Shown piece by piece: positions 1-8,800 of a stretch of 23,496 nucleotides of DNA. Within the stretch, counting starts at the first letter, position 1. The number at the start of each line of letters is the position of its first letter. Made by a program: the position numbers and the translations under genes. The DNA is from JAGLQA01 sp023135565 (lineage in GTDB: Bacteria > Acidobacteriota > Aminicenantia > UBA2199): positions 1 to 23,496 of the forward strand of contig DAOWCY010000113.1 in the NCBI GenBank assembly GCA_030639305.1. Direction: 5' to 3'. Below the pieces are notes generated by a model. It saw only the letters and a list, made by a program, of their open reading frames with translations, was not told the origin of the DNA and ran no database searches.

Positions 1-4
1 ATTT

Positions 5-75
5 TAAATTATTAAAAGTTTTGTTCAAACTTTTTCAAAAGTTTGGCCTCCCCGGCAGGGGCCGCCGGAGGCAAG
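5..75 (-). repeat. Intergenic hairpin repeat, reverse-oriented copy
   Basis: This stretch is the reverse complement of a repeat also found at 5496-5549, 12984-13036, 20285-20343 and, in the same orientation as here, 23365-23423. Its core is the perfect stem CAAACTTTTTCAAAAGTTTG at 26-45, followed by CCCCGGCAGGGG and GCCGCCGGAGGC (61-72). It lies beyond the 3' end of the Asp-box gene. No protein was credible here: the 120-codon minus-strand reading frame at 25-387 simply reads through the repeats. Function unknown; a transcript-end or REP-like role is inferred from position. Confidence 0.75.
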
Positions 76-130
76 AACGCTTTTGATTTTAAATCTATAA
101 AAATAATAGAAAAGGCGCATTTTTTTTGAC

Positions 131-356
131 GGATACATGTCCCACAGGTATAATCCTGTCCAGGTATATTGTGTTGTCCCCAGATCGCAAAAATGTATAC
201 CCCACGGGTATAATCCTTTTGGGGTATGTTGCCTTGGGGCGCCTCGAGCTTTAAATGTATACCACGCAGGTATAATCATGCCCGGGTATGTTGTTTTTGG
301 CGTGCTCCCCGGACCCCAAATATATACCCGGCAGGAATAATACCCACCGGGTATTT
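131..356. repeat. Four tandem imperfect hairpin units with ATAAT in the loop
   Basis: Four related units lie in tandem, with the shared TATAAT/AATAAT cores at 149, 209, 271 and 336, so the spacing is 60, 62 and 65 bp. Each unit starts with ATAC, has GGTATAATC or a close variant in the centre, and ends with GGTAT followed by nTTG. Units 2 and 4 form exact 8-bp stems of different sequence (ATACCCCA/TGGGGTAT and ATACCCGG/CCGGGTAT); units 1 and 3 pair imperfectly. The array lies just downstream of the stop of the minus-strand Asp-box gene, so it could be in its 3' untranslated RNA. It is not a CRISPR array: units are diverged and the intervening sequences also resemble each other. Confidence 0.7.
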
Positions 357-370
357 TGTTTTTGTTAGTT

Positions 371-2650
371 CTATTGGGGGAAAACAACCAGCCCGGAAAG
401 CTTTTTCTCAGCCAACAGTTTGTTGAATACAGCTATGTCTTCGGTGATTACTTTTTTTAACTTTTGCCGGGCTGCGGCCAGTTCCTTCTTCAATAATTTA
501 TGCACTTCGATTTGCTGGTCGGTGGGCGGAAAATCGGCCGAATCATTGGCGATATCTCCTGCCAGTACCGCCAACTGGCTGTAAAGCTTATTGGGTGCGC
601 GGAAAGATTTTAAATCGCCTTCCGCCAATACGGGCTGGAAAAAAAGTCCTTCTACAGCCAACAATTTCGCATCGAGTGTTTTAGCTTCTTTGAGAACCGG
701 TTTTAGTGAGGGTGCGGATTCCGTCCGCTCTTTGAGCAGATATATAAGATCATGAACTTGCTTCCTGAGAACTTCGAGGCGGTTGATTTCTGCTGTTACT
801 GTTTCGATATTATCGCGGATGCTTAAGGCCATCTGCACCTGGGCGCGGATATCCTTTTCACTTCCGGCTGAATTGGGGTCTTTGAGGACCGTCAACCGGC
901 TGCTGAATTCCTTACCCGCTGCTTGCAGTTTTACCGTATATTCAGCAGGTTCGGCTAAGGGGCCAACCAATCCGCCTCTTATTCCCCAACTGTTCAAGGG
1001 CATCCAACCATGGCGGGAGAACCTTTTAAACCGCTTCTCTTCCCAGACTAATGGATTGTTTGCCGGTTTCGTTCTTAATTTCACCCGCCCGGGGGACTCA
1101 TGTCTTAAGTTCCAATAAGTCCTGTTGATCCCCGCTTTTGCCGGCCCGGTGAAAGTCCTAATTACCTTGTTATCACTATTTAAAATAGTTATCTTAACCG
1201 GGGTTTTCGGTGCGGTTTTTAAATAGTAATTTATCGAGGCTCCGTAAGTTGGGTTTTCACCCGTGCACTGGTCATTGGGGTAACCCTGGATGCCGGTTAC
1301 GCTGCGGAAACGGTAAGCGGAACGGGGTTTAAAAAGAAAAGCGGAAGATTTCAGCACTTCATCGTTCAACTGCTGCAGCGGGGTGATATCGTCCATGATC
1401 CAGAACCCCCTGCCATAAGTGGCAACTACTAAGTCGTTGAAATGATCCTGTACCACCAACCAGTGCACCGGGGCATGGGGCAGGTTGGTCTGTAACGGCA
1501 CCCAGCGTTCCCCATCATTAAAAGAGACGTACAAAGCGTTTTCTGTACCTGTATAAAGCAGGCCCGGCTTTTTCGGGTCTTCGCGCACACAGTGAACATA
1601 GCTGAAAACGCTTTTGGGGATACCGGAAGTGATTCGTTTCCAGGTACTGCCGTAATTTTTTGTTTTGTAGATATAAGGATCCCGGTTGTTCACCTGGTGA
1701 AAATCTACGGTTATGTAACAGGTACCAGCATTATATTTAGAGGGTTCTATGTTGCTGACTGTTCCCAAAGGCGGTAATTTGGGGATATTGGGGGTTACGT
1801 TCAGCCAGGTGGCGCCGCCGTCCCTGGTTACATGTAACAGACCATCGTTGGTCCCGGCCCAGAGCAGGCCGTCTTCTAAGGGCGACTCGGCGATAGCAAA
1901 GATTATACAGCCGTACTCAACGCCTAAGTTGTCTCGCGTCAGGCCGCCTGAATCTTTCATCATTTCCGGGTTACCGGTGCTTAAATCGGGGCTGATCACA
2001 GTCCAACTCTGGCCGCCGTCGGTAGTCATGTGCACACGCTGACTGCCTACATAAACCCGGTTGGAGTCATGAGGTGAGATGGCAATGGGGAAAGTCCAAT
2101 TAAAGCGGTATTTCAGCAGTCCGGCCGGGGCGCCCATGGGTGATTTGGGCCATACGCGCACGGAGCGGTTATGGCCGGTGCGCACGTCGAATACATCGAG
2201 ACCGGCATTGTAGCAGCCTCCCCAGATGGTATTAAAATCTTTCGGTACTGCATAGGTAAAGCCGCATTCGCAGCCGGCCACATTGCGCCATAGGCCGGAA
2301 GGAATACCTCCCCACCAACCCCGCATACGGCTGTTGCTGGGGCCGCGGTAGGACATGCCGTCCTGGCGGTTGCCGTAAACATAATAGGGTACTTGCCCGT
2401 CCACAGAGATATGGTACATTTGGGCCACCGGTAATATCACCCGGTTCCAGCCTTTGCCGTGATTGGTGGAAATCAGCACTCCGACGTCGTCGCCGATCAT
2501 GATGCGGTCCGAATTGGTGGGGTCCATCCACATGTCGTGGTTATCGCCGCCCCAGTAAATCAGTTCGGAGGTTTCGCCGCCGTCGTGGGAGACGCTCATA
2601 CTGTTGGAGGGGAAATATACTTCGTTGTAATCGTCGGGAGATACCACCAT
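371..2650 (-). CDS. Asp-box/VPS10-like protein, C-terminal part after frameshift
   Basis: This frame continues the propeller of the preceding fragment: MVVSPDDYNEVYFPSN joins on to its HY(Y)TR line. It holds further Asp boxes (SHDGGETS, STNHGKGW, TTDGGQSW, TRDGGATW, TKNYGSTW, SFNDGERW), then YGRGFWIMDD, a beta-rich segment, and a mostly helical C-terminus with coiled-coil character (about residues 620-759). There is no ribosome binding site worth the name before the first ATG at 2650 and no signal peptide, so independent translation is unlikely. Codon use looks intact to the end, with no further lesions, so the frameshift is recent, regulated or artefactual. Confidence 0.75.
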   Translation of the reverse strand: MVVSPDDYNEVYFPSNSMSVSHDGGETSELIYWGGDNHDMWMDPTNSDRIMIGDDVGVLISTNHGKGWNRVILPVAQMYHISVDGQVPYYVYGNRQDGMSYRGPSNSRMRGWWGGIPSGLWRNVAGCECGFTYAVPKDFNTIWGGCYNAGLDVFDVRTGHNRSVRVWPKSPMGAPAGLLKYRFNWTFPIAISPHDSNRVYVGSQRVHMTTDGGQSWTVISPDLSTGNPEMMKDSGGLTRDNLGVEYGCIIFAIAESPLEDGLLWAGTNDGLLHVTRDGGATWLNVTPNIPKLPPLGTVSNIEPSKYNAGTCYITVDFHQVNNRDPYIYKTKNYGSTWKRITSGIPKSVFSYVHCVREDPKKPGLLYTGTENALYVSFNDGERWVPLQTNLPHAPVHWLVVQDHFNDLVVATYGRGFWIMDDITPLQQLNDEVLKSSAFLFKPRSAYRFRSVTGIQGYPNDQCTGENPTYGASINYYLKTAPKTPVKITILNSDNKVIRTFTGPAKAGINRTYWNLRHESPGRVKLRTKPANNPLVWEEKRFKRFSRHGWMPLNSWGIRGGLVGPLAEPAEYTVKLQAAGKEFSSRLTVLKDPNSAGSEKDIRAQVQMALSIRDNIETVTAEINRLEVLRKQVHDLIYLLKERTESAPSLKPVLKEAKTLDAKLLAVEGLFFQPVLAEGDLKSFRAPNKLYSQLAVLAGDIANDSADFPPTDQQIEVHKLLKKELAAARQKLKKVITEDIAVFNKLLAEKKLSGLVVFPQ

Positions 2651-3623
2651 CCTGGTATATATAGTGGGGCCGTTCGTTCAACAGCCGGTTGTGGCTTACT
2701 TTTTTCCAGTTATGACCGCCGTTTTCGGAGCGCCACAAAGAACCGCGGCTGCCGGTTTCGATCAGGGCATAGACGCGGTCGGAGTTGTTTTGGGCAACGG
2801 CCACGGCGATTTTGCCCACGGGAGAGGCGGGTAGTCCATGTTTCACGGTTAGACGTTTCCAGGTGTCTCCGCCGTCACGGGATACGAAAACGCCGCTTCC
2901 TGCTCCGCCGCTCCACCTGCCCCAGGTTTTGATGACCACCTGCCACATTCCGGCAAAGAGAATTCGCGGGTTGTTGGGGTCCATGGCGATATCGGAGCAG
3001 CCGGTGTCCTGGTCTACGAAGAGTACTTTTTCCCAGGTTTTTCCGCCGTCTGTGGTGCGGTAAACGCCCCGTTCAGGCTGTGGCCCGTAACAATGACCCA
3101 TGGCAGCGGCAAAAACCACATCGGGATTGCGGGGATCGATGACGATACGACCGATGCGGCCGCTTTTTGTCAGGCCCATATGCTGCCAGGTTTTGCCTGC
3201 GTCACAGGATTTATAGATACCGTCGCCGATAGAGACATTGCTGCGGATAAAAGTTTCGCCTGTACCTGCCCAGATAATATTGTTGTCTGCTGGGGCGATA
3301 GTTAGGGCGCTCACCGATTGAACCGGCTGGTGGTCGAAAATCGGTTCCCAGTTGATACCGCCGTCCGTGGATTTCCACAGGCCGCCGGAAGCAGCCCCGG
3401 CGTAGTAGGTGTTGAGATCGCCCGGTACTCCCACCACTGCTGCCATACGGTTGCCCTGGGGGCCGATATGGCGGTATTTCAATTGGCTGAAGATTCCTGT
3501 TTCGATATCCCGGGCAAAGCTGGTGCCGGGGAATTTAAAAAACAAGAATAAAAATAAAACCGTGAAAATCACAAAACATGTTTTAATATCACGCTGTAAG
3601 CGCCTACTTTTTTTACTGTGCAT
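2541..3623 (-). CDS. Asp-box/VPS10-like protein, N-terminal part before frameshift
   Basis: This frame encodes a signal peptide (a basic start, then hydrophobic residues about 16-31, with likely cleavage near TSFA-RD), so the product is exported. The line QLKYRHIGPQGNRMAAV is typical of the start of the mature domain in this family. Five Asp boxes follow (STDGGINW, SCDAGKTW, TTDGGKTW, SRDGGDTW, SENGGHNW), each expected to be a blade turn of a ten-bladed VPS10-type propeller. Family-like sequence ends at LLNERPHY near 2664; the last ~40 residues (arginine-rich, ending LLGRR) are out of frame and not expected to be native. The start is set by AAGGAGG 6 nt before ATG. Confidence 0.8.
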   Translation of the reverse strand: MHSKKSRRLQRDIKTCFVIFTVLFLFLFFKFPGTSFARDIETGIFSQLKYRHIGPQGNRMAAVVGVPGDLNTYYAGAASGGLWKSTDGGINWEPIFDHQPVQSVSALTIAPADNNIIWAGTGETFIRSNVSIGDGIYKSCDAGKTWQHMGLTKSGRIGRIVIDPRNPDVVFAAAMGHCYGPQPERGVYRTTDGGKTWEKVLFVDQDTGCSDIAMDPNNPRILFAGMWQVVIKTWGRWSGGAGSGVFVSRDGGDTWKRLTVKHGLPASPVGKIAVAVAQNNSDRVYALIETGSRGSLWRSENGGHNWKKVSHNRLLNERPHYIYQDGGISRRLQRSIFPLQQYERLPRRRRNLRTDLLGRR

Positions 3624-3654
3624 TCAATGCCTCCTTGGTATATTCTTTTACTAA

Positions 3655-4010
3655 TACTTCGTGAAAGTTTGCTTAAAAAACAAACTTTTTGGTCAAGGTA
3701 GTCGAAGAGGCTTGAGCCAGCCCCCTCATGGGTTGTGGGCGCCGCCCACTTTTTGAAATACTCATAAAAAATAGTATCTCAAAAAAGATTTGTTGTCAAA
3801 CTTTGCCTCCGGCGGCAAGGGGGGCTTTTTTGAAAAACCGCCCCCCTTGACCCCCCAAAAAACTTTTGATGAGAAACGTTTGTGCACTTTACCCGACGCC
3901 TGGAAATTTGCCCAAACGTTGTGCTAAATAGAAGTTTTTGGCCGCCGGAGGCAAAGAGGGTGGGTGCGCCGCACCCCCGCCGGAGGCAAAATGAATATCG
4001 GGCTTGATTT
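3655..4010. repeat. Intergenic cluster of palindromic repeat modules
   Basis: No gene is seen in 3624-4040. The stretch carries AAAGTTTG (3664-3671) paired with CAAACTTT (3681-3688), the hairpin GTGGGC-GCC-GCCCAC followed by T5 (3735-3754), the module from GCCTCCGGCGGC through GGGGGGC...GCCCCCC to AAAACTTTTG at about 3805-3868 (nearly identical to 12873-12936), then GCCGCCGGAGGC (near 3941) and GGGTGC-GCC-GCACCC (about 3962-3976). It separates the divergent Asp-box and aldehyde dehydrogenase genes, so promoters for both should lie in or beside it, but no convincing one was found. Confidence 0.75.
3735..3754 (+). terminator. Terminator-like GC hairpin with T5
   Basis: GTGGGC (3735-3740), a GCC loop and GCCCAC (3744-3749) form a perfect 6-bp GC-rich stem followed directly by TTTTT on the plus strand. 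It has the shape of an intrinsic terminator, but no plus-strand gene ends just upstream and it sits inside the repeat cluster, so it may be just a repeat module. Function uncertain. Confidence 0.35.
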
Positions 4011-4040
4011 TTTTTTAGATTCATGTAATCATAGTGGGCA

Positions 4041-5414
4041 GTGGAAAAAAGAAAAAACACACGCTTGACTGTCGATGAGGTAATGGCAAAGGCCGTGCGG
4101 GCTGCCGCTGCTTTTGAGCAATTAGACCAGGAGCAAACGGACCGCATCGTAAAAAAAGTCTGCGAGGCCGGGTTCAAAAACCGGGAACACCTGGCTAAAC
4201 TGGCCTATGAAGAGACGGGCCTGGGTAAATGGCAGGATAAAGTAACTAAAAACATTATTGCTACCCGGGTGGTTTACGAAGATATAAAGAATCTTAAAAC
4301 TGTGGGCATCATCTCGGAAAACCCGGAAGCCGGGATAATAGAAATCGCCCAACCCATCGGCCCTATTTTTGCCGTTACCCCGATTACAAACCCCAGTTCT
4401 ACAGTGCTGTTTAAATCGTTAATCGCTTTAAAATCGCGAAACCCTATTATTATCCGCCCTCATGGGGCTGCCAGGAAATGCTCCACCGCGGCAGCCGGGA
4501 TATGCTATGAGGCGGCGCTGCAGGCCGGGGCGCCGGAAGACTGTATCCAGTGGATAAGGCGCTCCTCGAAAAGAGAGACCCTTGATTTTATGGGGCACAA
4601 AAAAACCGCATTAGTGCTGGCTACCGGTTCTGTCAGCCTGGTAAGGGCAGCCTATAGCTCGGGCAACCCGGCTTTAGGCGTCGGCCCGGGAAACGTGCCT
4701 GTTTACATCGGCAAAAGCGCTGATGTTCCTTTTGCCGTGGAACAAATATTTATTTCCAAGACCTTTGATAACGGTACGGTTTGTGCCAGCGAGCAAGCCC
4801 TGGTGGTCAGGCAGTGCCATGTGGAGCAGGTGGTGGCGGAATTTAAAAAGCGCCGTGCCTATTTCCTCTCGAAAAAAGAAATCAAACAGGTAGAAGCAGT
4901 CGCTTTTAATAAAACAGAGAAAGTAATGAGAATAGAAGTGATCGGCCAATCAGCGCATGCTATTGCGCGGATGGCCGGTATCGACGTACCACCCGACACC
5001 GGCATATTGATGGCCAAACTCGATGAAGTGGGCATACAATCTCCCCTCTCCTTAGAAATCCTGGCCCCTATCCTGCCATATTACGAGGTTAAAGATTTTG
5101 AGCAGGGCATCGAGCTGTGCCGGAGGATCAATGTTCACGGCGGCCTGGGACATTCGGCCAGTATTTTTTCCAAAAATAAAGAGAAGATTATGTATTTTGC
5201 GTCGGTGATGAATGCCGGGCGCATCCTGGTAAATACCCCTGCTTCCCAGGGGGCCTTAGGAGGGACCTATAACGCTTTGCAGCCGTCGCTTACTTTAGGC
5301 TGCGGTGCGGGAGGAAAAAACATCACTAACGATAATATTTCGGCTCGTCATCTGCTTAACGTGCAGCGTATTGCTTTTCGCCGCCCCACCGATTGGGGGT
5401 ACTTTGAGGGGTAG
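4041..5414 (+). CDS. Acetaldehyde dehydrogenase (acetylating), stand-alone
   Basis: A CoA-acylating aldehyde dehydrogenase of 457 residues, matching the N-terminal half of AdhE and the EutE/MhpF-like group: it converts acetaldehyde + CoA + NAD+ to acetyl-CoA + NADH, reversibly. The line FDNGTVCASEQA carries the catalytic Cys248, matching SKTFDNGVICASEQ of AdhE; PIGPIFAVTPITNPSSTVLFK, VGPGNVPVYIG and LVNTPASQGALGG are further family landmarks. The iron alcohol dehydrogenase half of AdhE is absent; the protein stops soon after SLTLGCGAGGKNITNDNISARHLL, where the first domain normally ends. Start is GTG at 4041; an in-frame stop lies just upstream (4032-4034), and the next start, ATG 4083, would cut into the conserved first helix. 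No Shine-Dalgarno is visible. A palindromic element begins 17 nt after the stop. The physiological aldehyde is not fixed by sequence. Confidence 0.88.
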   Translation: MEKRKNTRLTVDEVMAKAVRAAAAFEQLDQEQTDRIVKKVCEAGFKNREHLAKLAYEETGLGKWQDKVTKNIIATRVVYEDIKNLKTVGIISENPEAGIIEIAQPIGPIFAVTPITNPSSTVLFKSLIALKSRNPIIIRPHGAARKCSTAAAGICYEAALQAGAPEDCIQWIRRSSKRETLDFMGHKKTALVLATGSVSLVRAAYSSGNPALGVGPGNVPVYIGKSADVPFAVEQIFISKTFDNGTVCASEQALVVRQCHVEQVVAEFKKRRAYFLSKKEIKQVEAVAFNKTEKVMRIEVIGQSAHAIARMAGIDVPPDTGILMAKLDEVGIQSPLSLEILAPILPYYEVKDFEQGIELCRRINVHGGLGHSASIFSKNKEKIMYFASVMNAGRILVNTPASQGALGGTYNALQPSLTLGCGAGGKNITNDNISARHLLNVQRIAFRRPTDWGYFEG

Positions 5415-5431
5415 GCCATCATGAAGAACTA

Positions 5432-5674
5432 CCATGAAATTACTTTTTGCCTCCGGCGGCCCCACGCGCGTGGGGTGGCGTTAAGCCGCTTCGCGGCAGG
5501 TCCCTGCCGGGGGCCAAACTTTTGAAAAAGTTTGATCAAAACTTTTCCAAGCCCGCGGCGCGGGCAGCCTATAAGGGGCTTTCGAGTAACAGGAAAGCGT
5601 ATCGCTCATGAAAAGTTTTGGGAGTCCAGAACCCTTTTCCAAAAGGGTTTTGGCCGCCGGAGGCAATTTCATGG
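5432..5674. repeat. 243-bp palindromic (MITE-like) element
   Basis: The ends are exact inverted repeats: CCATGAAATT (5432-5441) with AATTTCATGG (5665-5674), and GCCTCCGGCGGC (5449-5460) with GCCGCCGGAGGC (5653-5664), separated on the left only by a 7-nt bulge. Inside are further hairpins: CCCCACGCGCGTGGGG (5460-5475), GCCGC-TTC-GCGGC (5485-5497), CAAACTTTTGAAAAAGTTTG (5515-5534) and AACCCTTTT-CC-AAAAGGGTT (5630-5649). The element lies between the aldehyde dehydrogenase stop and the propeller-phosphatase promoter. It encodes no credible protein. Confidence 0.75.
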
Positions 5675-5786
5675 CAGGCTTAATTCCGTAGATAATAATA
5701 TCATTTTTCCTGCTTGTCGGTCTAACAGTCTCAGCTAATCGCTTTTAGGCCCCAGGCCGCGGCTCTGTCCGATTTTTAACCTATCA

Positions 5787-5816
5787 TTGATAAAACTAAT
5801 ACATTTATGGTATTAT
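5787..5816 (+). promoter_or_regulatory. Sigma70-like promoter of the propeller-PP2C gene
   Basis: TTGATA (5787-5792) and TATTAT (5811-5816) are spaced by 18 bp in an AT-rich stretch directly upstream of the receptor gene. A start of transcription near 5823 would give a leader of about 33 nt that holds the CGAGG ribosome binding site (5843-5847). Confidence 0.5.
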
Positions 5817-5855
5817 ATCTTATTAATCATCTCATAATGGATCGAGGTTTAAAGA

Positions 5856-8800
5856 ATGAAAAAAAAAGTTTTTGTTTTCATTTTTCTTGTTTTTTTTAGT
5901 TGGCACGGCGCTCTCCCGGGGGCCAGCCGGACTATCCATTTTAAACGCATCTCTATCCACGAAGGCCTGTCCCAGAATACGATATTTTCCATGATGCAAG
6001 ATAGCAAAGGATTCATGTGGTTCGGCACCCAGGACGGTTTAAATAAATACGATGGCTATAACTTTACCGTTTACAAACTCGATCCCGATGACAACAACAG
6101 CTTGAGCCATAACACTATCCAGGCTATCTGTGAAGATAATTCCGGTAAAATCTGGGTAGGCACCAACGGCGGCGGGCTGAACTGTTTTGACCCCAAAAAA
6201 GAAAAATTTACCCGCTTCCCGGTGATTAACAACGATACGAACAATATCAACCATGTCTTTGTAAATTCACTCTGCGTAGATGGGAACGGTACACTCTGGA
6301 TCGGCACAGTCGGCGGCGGCTTGAGCAAATTGACCCGGGAAATAGACCCGCAAAACCCGGCTTTACTAAAAGATAAAATATTCACCTACCGCAATATTCC
6401 CGGCGAACCGGATAGCTTGAGCGATGATTTTATCTTAGCAGTGACAGCGGACCCTGCCGGCAATATCTGGGTGGGCACCGGTGGCGCCGGGCTCGATAAA
6501 TTCGATCCCGGCAGCGGGAACTTTACCCACTTTCGCAGCATTCCGGGCAATCCCCGCACCTTGAGCCACAACCAGGTAAACGCTATTTGTTTAGACAATT
6601 CCGGCTTGCTCTGGGTGGGCACAGTCGGCGGTCTCAATTTATTAGATAAAAAAACCGGGGAATTTACCCGCTACCTGGATAGACCCGGCGACCCCGGCAG
6701 TTTAAGCGATAACGCGGTAAGCTCTGTCATAGAAGACCGTTCCGGTGTGCTCTGGGTGGGCACCTTTACCGGCGGGCTCAATAAATTTAATAAAAGAAGC
6801 GAGACCTTCACCCATTATCGCAGTATAGCTAAAGACCCCTTCAGCCTGAGCTACGACACGATCATTTCTCTCTATGAAGACCGCTCGCGGATCCTCTGGA
6901 TAGGCACCGGCGGCAAAGGTCTGAATAAATTCGACCGCGAGGATATTTTCACTCACTACCGGCAGGACCCCGACAATCCCAACAGCCTGGGCGACAATTT
7001 CGTCTATTCGCTTTGCGAAGACAGTTCGGGCGTTCTCTGGATCGGCACCAGCGATAACGGCCTGGATAAATTCGACCGTGGGAAAGATACTTTTACCCAC
7101 TATCGACCCATTGCCGGCGATCCCCGCAGTTTAAACAATATCCGCGTACGCTGTATCTTCGAAGACAGCGCCGGTGTGCTCTGGATAGGCACGGACGGCG
7201 GCGGGCTAAACCGTTTTAACCGGGAAAGCGATACTTTCTCCCACTTCCGCAGAGACCCCGAAGACCCTACCAGCCTGAGCAATGACGCCATTCGCACGAT
7301 TTTTGAGGACAGTTCCGGTGTGCTCTGGGTGGGCACCTTTGCCGGCGGTTTCAATAAATTTGACCGGGAAAAGGAAACTTTTACAAGGTACATGAGGCGT
7401 ACCGGCGGTGAAAACCGTTATTCCCCCAGCGGTAATTCCATATACGTGATTTATGAAGCTCCCACGCAGCCGGGCATACTCTGGATAGGCACCCGCAACG
7501 GGGGGCTAAACCGTTTCGATCCGCAAAGCGGTGAGTTTTCCCGGTATCGATTTAATCCCGAAAACCCGCACAGTTTGAGCAGCGACCAACTGGTTTCTAT
7601 TCATGAAGACAGTTCCGGTATGCTCTGGATAGGCACCTACGGCGGCGGGCTGAACAAAATGGTCGGCGGCAGGAAAGAAGGGGAAGAAGTCAAATTTATC
7701 CACTATACGGAAAAACACGGTTTGTGTAACAACTCGGTGTACGGGATACTGGAAGACGGGGACGGCAGCCTGTGGTTGAGCACCAACAAAGGACTGAGCA
7801 TGTTCAACCCCCAAACCGAAATCTTCAAAAACTATAATGTAGAAGACGGCGTCCAGGGCAGTGAGTTTAATGCCGGGGCTTATTTCAAAAGTAAAAGCGG
7901 CGAAATGTTTTTCGGCGGTCTTAACGGTTTTAATGCTTTTTTTCCCCGTTATATAGATGATAATCCCCATATTCCCCCGGTGGTGATAACCGGCTTTAAA
8001 ATAGCTGACGAGCCGGTCGAAATCAGCCCCTCTTCACCCCTTACCCGGTCTATCACCTGGATGGAAGAACTGCGCCTGTCTTACGAACAGAATAATATAT
8101 CTTTTGAATTTTCCGCCCTTGATTTCACCATACCCGGCAAGAACCGCTATGCCTATAAAATGGAGGGATTTAACGACGATTGGATATACACCGGCGCGGA
8201 CAAGCGTTTTGCTTATTTTACCAACTTAGACCCCGGGCCATATGTGTTCCGGGTCAAAGGGACAAATAACGACGGCGTCTGGAACGATACCGGCACGGCA
8301 GTGCGTATTTTCATTTCCCCACCTTTTTGGGCCACCTGGCAGTTCAGGATAGTCCTGTTAATCTTGTGCGCCGGGCTGGTTCTTCTGTGGTACCGGAAAA
8401 GGCTCAAGCATGTACGCATCAAAGCGGAATTGCAAACCGCCCACAACGCGCAGATGTCGATCATGCCGCAGGCCGACCCGGAAATCCCCGGTTTCGATGT
8501 GTCCGGTATTTGTATACCGGCTAATGAAGTGGGCGGTGATTTTTTCGATTATGCCTGGATGGATGAAGAGAAGACAAAATTCTCCATTGCCGTAGGCGAT
8601 GTGTCGGGCAAAGCCATGAAATCCGCCATGACAGCGGTTATGGCCAGCGGCATGATCTCTTTAAAAATAGATGAGACTTTGCCCGTAAAAGAGATTTTGC
8701 AGCGCATCAACCGGGCCTTATATTTTAAAACCGACCGGAAAGAATTTGTGGCTTTATGTTTGACGGCCATCGATACGCAGACAAAGGAGATGGTGTTTAC

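Larger units (their letters stand above)
371..3623 (-). pseudogene. VPS10/sortilin-like Asp-box repeat protein, frameshifted
   Basis: Taken together, the two minus-strand frames below give one protein of about 1,083 residues, the usual size for bacterial exported VPS10/BNR 'glycosyl hydrolase-like' proteins. It has a signal peptide, then about eleven Asp boxes (S/T-x-D/N-x-G-x-T/S-W, such as STDGGINW, TTDGGKTW, SRDGGDTW, TTDGGQSW and TRDGGATW), the family hallmark ATYGRGFWIMDD, and a helical C-terminal part. The frame changes at TATATATA (2656-2663): the coding strand reads CACTATATATACCAGG where CACTATTATACCAGG would give an uninterrupted HYYTRM, so one extra base is present. A good AAGGAGG (3630-3636) precedes the ATG at 3623. 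It could be a real pseudogene, a phase-variable site or a sequencing/assembly error; the sequence alone cannot decide. Enzymatic activity of this family is unproven. Confidence 0.85.

Noticed and set aside
131..356. Possible CRISPR array (four units about 60 bp apart)
   Set aside because: Repeat units are diverged and the segments between them resemble each other; no cas gene is present.
25..387. A 120-codon minus-strand open frame with repeated YPG/YPW motifs
   Set aside because: It reads through the hairpin array and a known repeat; unit lengths of 60, 62 and 65 bp do not keep the frame, and no homology-like pattern or ribosome binding site is seen.
2541..2663. The arginine-rich tail of the N-terminal Asp-box fragment as a native domain
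   Set aside because: It overlaps the other frame, in which the family-like sequence continues; it is the out-of-frame read after the extra base.
2459..2932. A 157-codon plus-strand open frame
   Set aside because: It is antisense to the Asp-box gene, arginine- and glycine-rich, and has no recognisable motif.
5630..5651. AACCCTTTT/AAAAGGGTT hairpin as the terminator of the aldehyde dehydrogenase gene
   Set aside because: Only four T residues follow, and it is an internal part of the palindromic element, so it is not listed as a terminator on its own.
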